A stretch of DNA of 64,000 nt from Fulvivirga sp. (GTDB taxonomy: Bacteria > Bacteroidota > Bacteroidia > Cytophagales > Cyclobacteriaceae): contig JANQLQ010000330.1 in NCBI GenBank assembly GCA_028280565.1, positions 62,001 to 126,000 on the forward strand. The letters run 5' to 3'. Position numbers and translations under genes: made by a program. Shown one piece after another: positions 18,466-27,561 of the stretch; position 1 is the stretch's first letter, and the number at the start of each line of letters is the position of its first letter. Below the pieces are notes generated by a model, which saw nothing but the letters and a program-made list of their open reading frames with translations, was not told the origin of the DNA and ran no database searches.

Positions 18466-19104
18466 CTACTCCCAATCTTTGATAATGCTCAATAGCTCAC
18501 TCAACATCATAGCCGTAGCGCCCCATACCACTTTACCATACACGTCGAAATAGGGCACATTGCTCATAAAACCATTTTGTATCTTGATATCTTTTCTTTT
18601 CACGGTCTCTTTATCTTGCAACAGGGACAACGGCACTTCGATCAACTCTTTTACCTCGAAGTCATTCAATGCAAATTCAGGCGGATGTTCTAAAACCCCT
18701 ACCACTGGCGTCACCCTAAAATTGCTCGGCGGAATGTATAAGTCTGAAAGCTGCCCTACAATCCTAACGTCATTCGGTAGGATCCCTACTTCTTCTTGTG
18801 CCTCCCGAAGCGCTGTCAGCCGGATCGTGTTATCCTCCTCTTCCATTTTCCCCCCGGGAAAGCTCACCTGCCCGCTGTGAGGCCCACTATAATCGTGGCG
18901 CTGGGTCAGCGGGATACACCATTCATCATCCTTTTGATAAAAGGCAACGAGCACCCCGCTGGGTCTGGCATTCCGTAGTAGCTCAGGATTAAACCTCTCC
19001 TCCATGCGCTCAAACGGCATCATCTGGCGTTGCGCTTCCTTACCAGGCAACTGCCCGGCAAGCCTGCGCTCCAAAAAATCGATCAATGGATAGGTGTTTT
19101 TCAA
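18466..19104 (-). CDS. CoA pyrophosphatase-type Nudix hydrolase
   Basis: A 212-residue Nudix enzyme. The CoA-specific upstream motif is seen as LTQRHDYSGPHSGQVSFPGG, running into the Nudix box with REAQEEVGI. The family cleaves coenzyme A or acyl-CoA to 4'-phosphopantetheine and 3',5'-ADP. The only start that keeps the conserved N-terminal region (FLERRLAGQLPGKEAQRQM) is a TTG at 19104; the first ATG would remove about 27 residues shared with relatives. No signal peptide, so cytoplasmic. Monocistronic by spacing. Confidence 0.88.
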   Translation of the reverse strand: MKNTYPLIDFLERRLAGQLPGKEAQRQMMPFERMEERFNPELLRNARPSGVLVAFYQKDDEWCIPLTQRHDYSGPHSGQVSFPGGKMEEEDNTIRLTALREAQEEVGILPNDVRIVGQLSDLYIPPSNFRVTPVVGVLEHPPEFALNDFEVKELIEVPLSLLQDKETVKRKDIKIQNGFMSNVPYFDVYGKVVWGATAMMLSELLSIIKDWE

Positions 19105-19367
19105 TTTTGTGTAAAAAAATGATTAAAACTCACACTAAAAAAGGGCCTGGATCATAGGGAACAGTAGCCAGTACCTAGCGCTGACTGTATTCATCTCAGT
19201 TTCAACATTTAGCTTTTGAAACAAGACTAAAATAGGCTAACCCAACCAGTTTTCATTCATAATTCACCAAAATATTCACTCCTAAATGAGATCGAAATGT
19301 TGAATGAATTGGACAATAATTGGCTAATTTAGTCTTTTTAATATTGCGTGTCTTCCCGTGTAAGCTT

Positions 19368-20378
19368 ATGATCAAAAGGTTCACTTACATCATGTTGCTC
19401 ATTGCAGCCCCGGGTCCTTCCTTATGGGCTCAAGGGTCTATCGTGAATTGCACGGATTCTACCTTTTGTGTCCCTAGTGTAGTAGGCCTGCCCCGTAGCA
19501 AAGGAATAGAAATAAAACGTGAGATTACAAGAGACTATGGCATACGCTCGGAATCCGACGAATCGTTCGGTGATTCCTCGGCAGAAGTATTACGGAACCG
19601 GCGGTGGAGCTTCATGCTCAGGTTACCGGTAGTCATGAAAGATAATATTAAAATTGCCGCCGGGGTAAAATATTTTGTGGAGGAGTTCAATTTTGAAGAG
19701 CCCGGGAGCCTTGAATACCCGTTTTATCAAAACCTTGAAAATAGATCGCTTAGGAGTATCCGGGGTGATGTTTTCATGGTTAAGCCTACGCGGACCAATA
19801 AGTATTTCTTGTTGCGACTAAGCGGTGGATTGAATGGTGATTACACCTCCGATGCCTTCTCGTCCGATGATTTTTTGAGGTTCTCCATAGCCCCACTGCT
19901 GGGCTGGAAAAAAAATGACTATGTAAGTTATGCGGTAGGGTTAGCCTACAGCTACAATTTCGGGAGGAGATCCATATACCCTTTGTTTGCCTATACTAAA
20001 ACGTTCAATAACCAATGGGGCTTCGAATCGGTGCTTCCCGCCGAGGCCAAACTGCGCTACAGTACCTTAAACCAGCGAAACTACTTTTACCTTCAAGCCG
20101 AACTGAATGGGGCCAACTATAGCCTACGCCTAGAACCCAACGATAGCCGTTTGATGTACTTGGACAAATCTGAAGTACGCACCTTGTTCATTTGGGAGCG
20201 TGAGATCCATGACTGGCTCTGGTTTAGCTTGGAAGCAGGTTTACAAGCAAATATTAATTTTGACCTCTCTAATTCGCCCAATATCAACTCCGAACAGATC
20301 GTAGATAACAGGTTGAATGCTGCGCTCTCCTACGGTTTCAGCATCTTCATCGTCCCCCCAAGGAAGTTATTGGAATAA
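19368..20378 (+). CDS. Predicted outer-membrane beta-barrel protein (DUF6268-like)
   Basis: The ATG at 19368 (MIKRFTYIM) gives a signal peptide ending WAQ; an in-frame TTG at 19320 is less likely. The mature protein (336 residues in total) consists of amphipathic strands with aromatic girdle residues, such as WSFMLRLPVVMKDNIKIAAG and YVSYAVGLAYSYNFG. The pattern recalls the DUF6268 barrel family of Bacteroidota, though the match is by memory only. It lies 124 nt before the SusC gene, separated by a hairpin. Function unknown. Confidence 0.65.
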   Translation: MIKRFTYIMLLIAAPGPSLWAQGSIVNCTDSTFCVPSVVGLPRSKGIEIKREITRDYGIRSESDESFGDSSAEVLRNRRWSFMLRLPVVMKDNIKIAAGVKYFVEEFNFEEPGSLEYPFYQNLENRSLRSIRGDVFMVKPTRTNKYFLLRLSGGLNGDYTSDAFSSDDFLRFSIAPLLGWKKNDYVSYAVGLAYSYNFGRRSIYPLFAYTKTFNNQWGFESVLPAEAKLRYSTLNQRNYFYLQAELNGANYSLRLEPNDSRLMYLDKSEVRTLFIWEREIHDWLWFSLEAGLQANINFDLSNSPNINSEQIVDNRLNAALSYGFSIFIVPPRKLLE

Positions 20379-20427
20379 ACAGAATTTTATCTGGCCATCA
20401 CCCTGTTAGACCGAATAATTCCAATCA

Positions 20428-20450
20428 ATTTACCCTCAAAATGGGTAAAT
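20428..20450 (+). terminator. Perfect 8-bp hairpin before the susC-like gene
   Basis: ATTTACCC (20428-20435) and GGGTAAAT (20443-20450) are perfect complements around a 7-nt loop, followed by ATTTTG. It could end the upstream barrel gene or act as an operator or 5' leader element for the SusC/SusD operon. Confidence 0.4.
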
Positions 20451-20502
20451 ATTTTGCAATCTTCATATCTTAACGCTTCTATACGTTAACCTTAACCACA
20501 AA

Positions 20503-23412
20503 ATGATGAAGAAAGTTTACAACTATCTGATGGTCATTCTATTACCCCTGGGGATGTACCACAGCACTTATGCCCAACAATTATCCGTTTCGGGCAAAAT
20601 TATTGATTCCAATACCAAAGAGGGAATCGCAGGGGCCAACGTAGTGATCAAAGGGACCTCGAGAGGTACGATCACTGATATCGACGGGAATTTTTCCATA
20701 GACGTAGAACGGGGGAAAATCTTGGTGATCTCTTTTGTCAGCTATTTAACAGAAGAAATAGAGGTTACTTCCGCTACCATGAACGTTGAGCTCAACGAAG
20801 ACATTACCAACCTGGAAGAAGTAGTGATCTCCGGGCTGGCGTCGTCGGTAAAACGGTCCAATCTCGCCAATGCCGTGGGCACAGTTTCCGCGGAAGAACT
20901 GGTGGGCACCACTGGGCAATCCACCATAGATGGCGCACTTTACGGAAAACTGACTGGCGTGAACATAACCCAATCATCGGGAGCGCCAGGCGGGGGTGTC
21001 GCCATGCGTTTGAGGGGAGTCTCCTCTATTTTTGGAAATAACCAACCGCTGTTTATCATTGACGGGGTATACATGAATAACAGCGAAATTGCCTCCGGGT
21101 CCCGTTTTGCCTCCGGGGCGAATAACGGTGCGGAAGAGAACGCCTCCAACCGGCTGGCTGACTTGGATCCTAACGATATCGAGACCATAGAAGTACTCAA
21201 AGGACCCTCAGCCGCTGCTATTTACGGGACACGTGCCAACGCCGGGGTAGTGCTTATTACCACAAAAAGAGGGCAATCAGGACGTACCCGGGTCACCTTT
21301 AGCCAAGATATCGGCGTAAATACCATCTTGAACAAAGTAGGAAGACGATCATTCACGGCGGATCAAGTGCAGGCTGAATTCACATCCGCCTCCGATCCTG
21401 ACGGGACCATTACTCGCGGACAATTTGAAGACGCCCTCGCTGCGGGGGAGATTTTCGACTACGAGGACGAGATCTTCGGGGAAGAAGGCCTGATCCTGGA
21501 GAGCAGGATAAGTATATCAGGAGGTGACGACAAAACCAAGTTTTATGTAGGAGGGTCGATCCGGGATGAAGATGGTATCGTCAAAAACACGGGATTCAAT
21601 CGTCGCAATATCCGTATGAATTTGGACCACAAGCTATCGGAAAAGATAAAGATCACGACGTCCAGTAACTATATCAACTCTGATGCGGCCAGGAGCTTTA
21701 CCGGTAATGAAAATGAGGGAGGGCTCAGCTATGGCTATACACTGGCCTTTACCCGGGACTGGGTAAATTTATTCCCGGATGAGTTCGGCAACTATCCCAC
21801 TAACCCTAACTACCCGGGCAATCCGCTGTTAACACGTGACGTGGCCCAAAACACGGAAACTACCAATCGATTTATCCAGGGCTTGGGAATAGAATACAAC
21901 CTTTTTAACACCTCGAATACATCCATCCGGCTGAAGTTCAATGGTGGTGTGGATTATCTTCAAAACCAGACCTTCGTATACGTACCTGAATTTCAACAAG
22001 CCCAGGTCGGGACCACGAACGGTTTCATCGCTGTTGGAAATAACGAGATCTTCAATAAGAACTTCCAAGCCTTTGCCACTTTTGACAAATTCTTGGATAA
22101 TGTTACGTTGAGTACCCAGGCCGGGATCAGCTACTTGGATTTTGACCGGGATCTCGTGTTAACGCAGACCACCCAGCTGATCCCCGGGCAAACCAATGCC
22201 ACCCAGGGTGGTGCCCAACAGGTGATCCAAGATATTCAATTAGAAGAGGAATTTGGAATGATCCTCCAGCAAGAAGCCAATTTCGATGACAAAGTGATCT
22301 TGACCGCGGGGATCAGACTGGACAAATCCTCGTTAAATGGCGACCCTAATGAATTCTTTGCCTTTCCCAAAGCATCGGCAGCGGTGAACATCGCGAATTT
22401 TGACTTCTGGACGTCATCCGTAGTAAATTCCTTGAAATACCGTATCGCTTACGGGGAAACAGGAAATAGCCCGACATTCGGGGCCCTTTATACCACTTTC
22501 GATGCTACTAATATCAACGGCTCCCCGGGCGTCATTATCGGGCTGGATAGGGGTGCGCCGGACTTGGAGCCTGAAACAGCGCAGGAGATAGAAACCGGGA
22601 TTGACGCCTCTTTCCTAGACGGCCAATTATCCCTGACGGTCACCTACTACAATAAAACCATTGAAAACCTGCTCTATGAAAGGCAAATACCTAGCTCTAC
22701 CGGGTTTACCTTCCAAATATTTAACGATGCTGACCTGAGGAACCAAGGGCTGGAAGTAGCCCTAAACGCCCGGCCAGTGTCTAATAGCCGGATCACCTGG
22801 AACACAGGGGCAAACTTTTGGTTTAACCGCAGTGAGCTTACACGGCTGGACGGGCCGTCCATCGCACCCCGAAACTCGGCTTTTGGGACTGGGCTTGGAT
22901 CTTTCTTCTTAGAAGAGGGAGAACCGATCACACAACTTAAGGGAAACCAAGGCGGAGAGCTGGTCACGATCGGTGATGTAGAACCTGATTTCCAATTTTC
23001 CTGGTTCAACGAGATCAATCTCTTCAACAATATCGACGTCTCCTTCCTGCTGCATTGGAAAGAAGGGGGAGATAACCTGAATTTGACACGACTACTTACT
23101 GATATTGGGAATACCACGCCCCGGGATATCGAACCTTTAAGAGATCCTAATTTTTACGTAGAGGACGCTTCTTACTTGCGACTGAGAGAGTTGGCAGTGT
23201 ATTATACCTTTCCCAAAATATCGGCTTTTAACAACTTGGTAAACAATCTAAAGATCGGTGCATCGGCGCGTAACCTTTTTACCATAACCGATTACAGCAG
23301 CTATGATCCCGAGGTATCTACCAAAGGAGGGCAGGGATTATCCACAGGTGTAGAGGTGACACCCTTCCCAAGCGCTAAACAATACTATTTCCACTTAGCT
23401 GTAGAATTTTAA
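20503..23412 (+). CDS. SusC/RagA-type TonB-linked outer-membrane transporter
   Basis: A 969-residue protein: signal peptide to about residue 25, a carboxypeptidase-D-like regulatory domain (SGKIIDSNTKEGIAGANV and following, about 29-110), a TonB plug with the SusC-type VLKGPSAAAIYGTRANAGV segment, and a C-terminal 22-strand-type barrel ending in YFHLAVEF. SusC proteins pair with a lipoprotein SusD lid to import glycans or peptides. The SusD gene starts 6 nt downstream. No glycosidase, protease or regulator lies beside it, so the substrate cannot be read from context. Confidence 0.93.
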   Translation: MMKKVYNYLMVILLPLGMYHSTYAQQLSVSGKIIDSNTKEGIAGANVVIKGTSRGTITDIDGNFSIDVERGKILVISFVSYLTEEIEVTSATMNVELNEDITNLEEVVISGLASSVKRSNLANAVGTVSAEELVGTTGQSTIDGALYGKLTGVNITQSSGAPGGGVAMRLRGVSSIFGNNQPLFIIDGVYMNNSEIASGSRFASGANNGAEENASNRLADLDPNDIETIEVLKGPSAAAIYGTRANAGVVLITTKRGQSGRTRVTFSQDIGVNTILNKVGRRSFTADQVQAEFTSASDPDGTITRGQFEDALAAGEIFDYEDEIFGEEGLILESRISISGGDDKTKFYVGGSIRDEDGIVKNTGFNRRNIRMNLDHKLSEKIKITTSSNYINSDAARSFTGNENEGGLSYGYTLAFTRDWVNLFPDEFGNYPTNPNYPGNPLLTRDVAQNTETTNRFIQGLGIEYNLFNTSNTSIRLKFNGGVDYLQNQTFVYVPEFQQAQVGTTNGFIAVGNNEIFNKNFQAFATFDKFLDNVTLSTQAGISYLDFDRDLVLTQTTQLIPGQTNATQGGAQQVIQDIQLEEEFGMILQQEANFDDKVILTAGIRLDKSSLNGDPNEFFAFPKASAAVNIANFDFWTSSVVNSLKYRIAYGETGNSPTFGALYTTFDATNINGSPGVIIGLDRGAPDLEPETAQEIETGIDASFLDGQLSLTVTYYNKTIENLLYERQIPSSTGFTFQIFNDADLRNQGLEVALNARPVSNSRITWNTGANFWFNRSELTRLDGPSIAPRNSAFGTGLGSFFLEEGEPITQLKGNQGGELVTIGDVEPDFQFSWFNEINLFNNIDVSFLLHWKEGGDNLNLTRLLTDIGNTTPRDIEPLRDPNFYVEDASYLRLRELAVYYTFPKISAFNNLVNNLKIGASARNLFTITDYSSYDPEVSTKGGQGLSTGVEVTPFPSAKQYYFHLAVEF

Positions 23413-23418
23413 GATATT

Positions 23419-24795
23419 ATGAAGATGAAAAATATAAAATCTATCCTTTTGGCGCTGTTAGTATTCATAATGGCAGCTGCCTGCACCATAGATGAACGCG
23501 TAGATCCTAACGGAGCGTCTTTAAATAGTGTCTTGACCGATGCTACCTTTACCGAATTAAACAACCTGGTCACCGGGATAGAAGCCCGGATGAGAAATGG
23601 ATTCGATGTATACGTGACAGCGACAGGTACCATCTCCAGGGAGCTTTATCTTTTTGACGCCGACCCAAGGAACTTGACGGATCTCGTAGGCTTAGAGAAC
23701 GACCAAGGTGAAAACCGGGAACTGGACAATAACTCTTTTTACCTGACCAGTCCTTACAACAACCGGTATCGGGTGATCAAAAACTGCAATATCCTGCTGG
23801 AAGCCGTCGACAATGCTTCTGTTGAAGTTACGGAAGCTAACCGGAATGGGTACCGGGGGTATGCCAATACCATAATAGCTTATGAGCTACTATTGGTATT
23901 GAACCTTTTGGATGAAAATGGTATCCGTGTAGACACCTCTGACCCTGATAACTTAGGTGACTTTGTGACCAAAGAAGCTGCTTTCACAGAAATAGTACGA
24001 CTGCTTGACCTGGCCGTAACGCAACTAGGACAAGCCGGGAGCGAATTTTCTTTCGCCTTAACCCCGGGATTTACCGGTTTTAATACGCCCGCCACTTTTA
24101 CAGAGTTCAACCGGGCGATCAAAGCGCGTGTAGAGATCTACCGCGGTGATGCTGATGCCGCGCTTACAGCGCTGGGTGAATCCTTTTTCGACTTAGACGG
24201 TGATCTTTCTATAGGCCCCAAACATGTATTTTCTACAGCGGGACCGGATATCCTGAATAACCTGTTCAAGATCCCCCAACAAAGTGGCGACCAGATCATT
24301 GCAAACAATGACTTCATTAATTCTGCAGCCCCGAACGATCTCAGGGTTCAAAGAAAGACCGTGGTACGAGACGATGCGGTCTCCCTAGGTGGTTTTAGCG
24401 GCACCCATGAAACACGGCTATACGCATCGAGTACTTCGCCCATCGACATTACCAGGAATGAAGAGCTGGTATTGATCTACGCTGAGGCTAACATCATGCT
24501 AAACACTGCGGCTAGTTTAACAGAAGCGGTAGAAGCGCTAAATATCATCCGAACCGCTGCGGGGATAGGTGCCTACGGAGGCACTGTGGATCAAGCCGCC
24601 TTGACCACTGAAATGCTAGACCAGCGGCGATATTCCCTGTGGGCGGAAGGACACCGAATGATCGATCTTAGGAGATATGATCGTTTGAACACAGACTTCG
24701 TAGTGCTCGACACCAATATCGATCCTGACAGCGGGGAGGAACTTTCCCAGGTGATATTCACCCAATTTCCTATCCCCTTAGCAGACACAAATTGA
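23419..24795 (+). CDS. SusD/RagB-type nutrient-binding lipoprotein
   Basis: A 458-residue protein with lipobox Cys22 (MAAAC). The family signatures are the N-terminal helical region, NRYRVIKNCNILLEAVDN, then the C-terminal ELVLIYAEANIMLN and TEMLDQRRYSLWAEGHRMIDLRRY motif typical of SusD. It caps the SusC pore at the cell surface and binds the ligand first. The 6-nt gap to SusC and the strong hairpin downstream define a two-gene operon. Confidence 0.93.
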   Translation: MKMKNIKSILLALLVFIMAAACTIDERVDPNGASLNSVLTDATFTELNNLVTGIEARMRNGFDVYVTATGTISRELYLFDADPRNLTDLVGLENDQGENRELDNNSFYLTSPYNNRYRVIKNCNILLEAVDNASVEVTEANRNGYRGYANTIIAYELLLVLNLLDENGIRVDTSDPDNLGDFVTKEAAFTEIVRLLDLAVTQLGQAGSEFSFALTPGFTGFNTPATFTEFNRAIKARVEIYRGDADAALTALGESFFDLDGDLSIGPKHVFSTAGPDILNNLFKIPQQSGDQIIANNDFINSAAPNDLRVQRKTVVRDDAVSLGGFSGTHETRLYASSTSPIDITRNEELVLIYAEANIMLNTAASLTEAVEALNIIRTAAGIGAYGGTVDQAALTTEMLDQRRYSLWAEGHRMIDLRRYDRLNTDFVVLDTNIDPDSGEELSQVIFTQFPIPLADTN

Positions 24796-24797
24796 CT

Positions 24798-24836
24798 TTT
24801 AACCTAAGTTCATTTTTAAACTGAACTTAGGTTAAG
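24798..24836 (+). terminator. Strong hairpin terminator of the SusC/SusD operon
   Basis: The 12-bp perfect stem AACCTAAGTTCA (24801-24812) / TGAACTTAGGTT (24822-24833) is extended by two more A-T pairs and one G-T pair, with a 9-nt AT-rich loop. It begins two bases after the SusD stop codon. The tail lacks a clean U-run on the plus strand. Confidence 0.7.
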
Positions 24837-24870
24837 TATAACATAAGATCCTTTTGTGATTCTTAGCATT

Positions 24871-24901
24871 TTCAGCCCACTGTAGCGATCGGTGGGCTGA
24901 A
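24871..24901. repeat. Intergenic hairpin
   Basis: TTCAGCCCAC (24871-24880) and GTGGGCTGAA (24892-24901) form a perfect 10-bp stem with an 11-nt loop. It opens the 1.2 kb gene-free stretch 24796-26025, which otherwise holds the repeats listed separately. No credible gene was found in that stretch. Confidence 0.5.
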
Positions 24902-25048
24902 TAGCTTTACACCTAGGCACAAATGATGTAGGTAAGATCGGCTTGGGTTGATCCAAAAAGGTAAGGCCTTTCCCTAACTGCTCATTTTACGGTTTACCGG
25001 GAGATATCGGTGATACGATGGAGGAGTAAAACCTGCCTATTTCCACTG

Positions 25049-25300
25049 TGTTACATTCAATTATTGGATAGGCAGGGATAGCGATAAAGGAGGCTGTTGG
25101 ATATCCTCATCAAAAACGAAACAACAACCTCTTTGTCGTCATTCCTGTCGGCCTTGCCGGGTGAGCGATGCGCGAGAGCAGGGACCTGTGTGTCGTTGAA
25201 GGTGAACCTTTTTTTGCGTGTACTGGGTTTCGTTTCACGACTTCGCAGATTCCTTGTCACGTCTAGCCCAACGCACAGGCTGCAAGGAATGACGATAAAG
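25049..25300 (+). repeat. Dispersed repeat family 1, copy A
   Basis: About 250 bp that matches, in inverted orientation, the segment 32512-32787. The best block (around 25109-25182, including ATGCGCGAGAGCAGG) is nearly identical between copies, as is the end block around 25248-25294 (GATTCCTTGTCAC, CAACGCACAGGCTGCAAGGAA). The middle is divergent. Edges carry GTCATTCC/GGAATGAC-type sequence like that of many REP or MITE-like elements. Short open frames across it are by-products of the repeat. Confidence 0.75.
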
Positions 25301-25380
25301 AAGGTTTTTTTCGTCCTGGCGAGTGACACCATTTTCGCGAAAGTGCTTGGAGTTGGTATAACAAAACGGGAAAAATAATC

Positions 25381-25820
25381 GTCACAGTGAGGCTGGCGTG
25401 GCTAGAGGGCGGGTTACGAAGCTGCCCCCTTCTCGTGTGTGATCTAATGGACCCTGTTCTCGTTCCGCGAGTGGGGGATCGCTTCACGCAGCGCTAAAAC
25501 CAGCCCGCTGGGTTCGCGATGACGATACGTACAGGGTTGTCATAGGTAGGCTGGCGTAGTTTGTGGGCTGGTTACGGAGCTGCCCCCTTCTCATGTGTGA
25601 TCGAATGGACCTTGTTCTCGTTCCACGAGTGTGGGATCGCTTCACGCAGCGCTAAAACCAGCCCGCTAGGTTCGCGATGACGACAAAACAAAAGTATGTC
25701 ACAGGGAGGCTGACGAAGCCAGTGAAGAGGACTGCCAAGTCATCTCCTCCCCGGGATAAACTGCATGGACCCCGCGACTGGGGGATTGCTTCTTCCTCCT
25801 ATCGTTGTCATGGCAACGAC
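25381..25820 (+). repeat. Tandem intergenic repeat, two good copies of 146 bp and a degenerate third
   Basis: Copy 1 (25381-25526) and copy 2 (25539-25684) share long blocks such as GCTGCCCCCTTCTC, GGATCGCTTCACGCAGCG and GGTTCGCGATGACGA. A diverged third copy (25698-25820) keeps the start (GTCACAGGGAGGCTG) and the central GGGGGATTGCTTC. The period is 158-159 bp. The units are far too long and divergent for CRISPR. Confidence 0.75.
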
Positions 25821-25854
25821 GTGTAAAATATAGTGTTTTCGTTTTGTTTAAGCA

Positions 25855-25982
25855 TTCTAATCCCTAGTACAGGTTATTGGGCATATGATGAACTGCATTT
25901 CGAGCATTGGAAAGCTCTCGATCAACCAATAATAGACAAAATAGGGTTGCTTATTGCCAACTGCCAACTTTAAAAAACGAGG
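25855..25982 (+). repeat. Dispersed repeat family 2, copy d (degenerate)
   Basis: Same orientation as copy c (51188-51330). Shared landmarks in the same order are TTGGGCA, GATGA, TTCGAG, ATTG, ATCA and the end block GCCAACTGCCAACTTTAA (25956-25973). Weaker than copies a-c. Confidence 0.5.
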
Positions 25983-25983
25983 C

Positions 25984-26021
25984 TGAAAAAAAAGTTGAGT
26001 CATCACTAGTACATTCAACTT
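25984..26021 (-). terminator. Terminator of the TPR lipoprotein gene
   Basis: Read on the minus strand, AAGTTGA (26021-26015) pairs with TCAACTT (25998-25992) across a 16-nt loop and runs directly into a stretch of Ts. It lies just 5 bases after the stop of the TPR gene: a textbook intrinsic terminator layout, though the stem is AT-rich. Confidence 0.6.
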
Positions 26022-26025
26022 GCCA

Positions 26026-27021
26026 CTAGCAAGGTAGGTCCGGAGCAGGATAAGATGACGCTTTAAGCTCTTCACAAGCTTCGGTTTGCTGGCCGTTGGC
26101 AAAATAAGCTTTGGCCAAAAATAAATGCCCTCGATCGATGTAGGGGTCCATTTTCAGCGCTTGTCGCAAAAGCCGTATTGCTTCCGTGTATTCTCCTTGG
26201 TGAAAATAATACCAACCCTTGTTACGATACGCCCAGGCATTGGTAGGGTCAACCGTTATGCTCCTGTCTATATCAGCGCGCGCTTGACCATGTTCTCCTT
26301 GGAGCAGGTAAATAAATCCCCGGTTGTTTAAAAAGTAAGGTTGACCGGGTTCAAAATCCAACGCTTTATTGACGAATACTAAAGCTTGATCATAATTCCC
26401 ACGCTCCACCTCTACGAGGGCTAAGGCATTGTAGGCATTGGGCTCGAAGGTGTCAAGCAACAAGGCTTTATCCAAGTCAGCCTGTGCCTTTTGATAGTCG
26501 GTCAAATAGTAATATACCGTGCCACGGTTGATCCATGATTCGGCATTGAGGCTATCCAGTTGTATCGCCCGGTCAAAAGCAATTATAGCGTCATCATATT
26601 TCCTCATTTGGGTAAACACTAATCCTTTCATAAAGTGTACCGCCTCAGAATCGGGAAGCTCACGCTCAACGTATTGGAGGTCATCCAACGAACGGTAAAA
26701 CTCTTTGAGCTCATAAAACGCATTGGCGCGATTGATATAAGCGTCCATGTAGCCAGGGTCGCAGATCATGGCTCTTTCATATTGGAGTACTGCCTGCCCG
26801 TAAGCGCCCTGCTCGAAAAGAACAATGCCAAGATTATTGATGGCGGGAGAATAACAAGAATCCAAGTTAATGGCTTCATTGTAAAATCTCCTCGCTTCGC
26901 GATAATTTTGTTGCCGTAGGGCTTCATTTCCCCTGATCAGGAAACGTTGTTTTTGGGTGGTATTGTCATTACCACAGGAGAATAACAACATCCCCCATAA
27001 AATCGCAGTCCATTTGTTCAT
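26026..27021 (-). CDS. TPR-repeat lipoprotein
   Basis: A 331-residue protein with lipobox Cys16 (LLFSC), so exported and lipid-anchored. The rest is a tetratricopeptide solenoid of about eight 34-residue repeats, recognisable by units such as AINNLGIVLFEQGAYGQA, AWAYRNKGWYYFHQGEYTEA and HLFLAKAYFANGQQTEA. TPR arrays are protein-binding scaffolds; the partner here is unknown. It is transcribed alone, divergently from the PadR operon, and ends in an intrinsic terminator next to the repeat-rich region. Confidence 0.85.
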   Translation of the reverse strand: MNKWTAILWGMLLFSCGNDNTTQKQRFLIRGNEALRQQNYREARRFYNEAINLDSCYSPAINNLGIVLFEQGAYGQAVLQYERAMICDPGYMDAYINRANAFYELKEFYRSLDDLQYVERELPDSEAVHFMKGLVFTQMRKYDDAIIAFDRAIQLDSLNAESWINRGTVYYYLTDYQKAQADLDKALLLDTFEPNAYNALALVEVERGNYDQALVFVNKALDFEPGQPYFLNNRGFIYLLQGEHGQARADIDRSITVDPTNAWAYRNKGWYYFHQGEYTEAIRLLRQALKMDPYIDRGHLFLAKAYFANGQQTEACEELKASSYPAPDLPC

Positions 27022-27129
27022 GCGGTAAATTTAAAGGTATCAAAGCTCCTACCCTACTAAAAATATCAACGTCTTTTTGTTCAGTCTCAACTGGAAAGGT
27101 TAGAAAAAAATCGACATTTCTTAATGTTT

Positions 27130-27192
27130 TGCATAACAAATACAATTCATTTTCCGTAAGTTCGTTATTAGTTATGCATATAGTTAACTAAT
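27130..27192. promoter_or_regulatory. Nested inverted repeats, candidate PadR operator region
   Basis: ATTAGTTA (27167-27174) and TAACTAAT (27185-27192) form an 8-bp dyad with a 10-bp spacer. TGCATAAC (27130-27137) and GTTATGCA (27171-27178) form a second, wider dyad that overlaps the first. They lie 37-99 bp upstream of the padR-like start, in the divergent region with the TPR gene. PadR proteins often repress their own promoter, so this is a candidate operator (inference). Confidence 0.4.
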
Positions 27193-27228
27193 ATCTATGT
27201 TTATTCAATTACTAAATTCCCACCATTT

Positions 27229-27561
27229 ATGAAAGGCACTAATCTTGGTGAATTTGAAGAGCTGGTGCTTCTTGCCGTCGCTGCCATGCAAGAAGAAGCT
27301 TACAGCCTGGCCATTACGGACGAAATCAACAAGGTGACAGGTCGTAACATCACCTTTGGTGTGGTCCATTCGGCCCTGAACCGGTTAGAAAACAAAGGTT
27401 TCTTGCAATCAGAAATGGGGGGGGCAACCAAGGCACGCGGAGGGCGGAGAAAAAGAATGTTTACGCTTTCAGTGTCGGGAAAAAAAGCATTGTTAAAGAC
27501 CAAGGCCCAGCGCGATGAATTTTGGAGTATGATCCCCCAGTTCGTTTTTGACAAGTTATGA
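27229..27561 (+). CDS. PadR-family transcriptional regulator
   Basis: A 110-residue winged-helix protein. The PadR core is clear: LGEFEELVLLAVAAM, the recognition region ITFGVVHSALNRLENKGFL, and the basic wing RGGRRKRMFTLSVSGKKAL. The length is typical for the short PadR class without a long C-terminal dimerisation helix. Its stop overlaps the start of the FtsX-type transporter gene, an arrangement common for this Bacteroidota PadR/transporter pair, so it probably regulates that operon. Confidence 0.92.
   Translation: MKGTNLGEFEELVLLAVAAMQEEAYSLAITDEINKVTGRNITFGVVHSALNRLENKGFLQSEMGGATKARGGRRKRMFTLSVSGKKALLKTKAQRDEFWSMIPQFVFDKL

Noticed and set aside
25057-25487. Short open frames on both strands, such as one of 93 residues containing LPGERCARAGT
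   Set aside because: They are translations of the family 1 and tandem repeats; the same peptides would arise from every repeat copy.
25381-25820. Possible CRISPR array
   Set aside because: Only about three units of about 146 bp, diverged throughout, with no short identical repeat plus unique spacer pattern and no cas genes.
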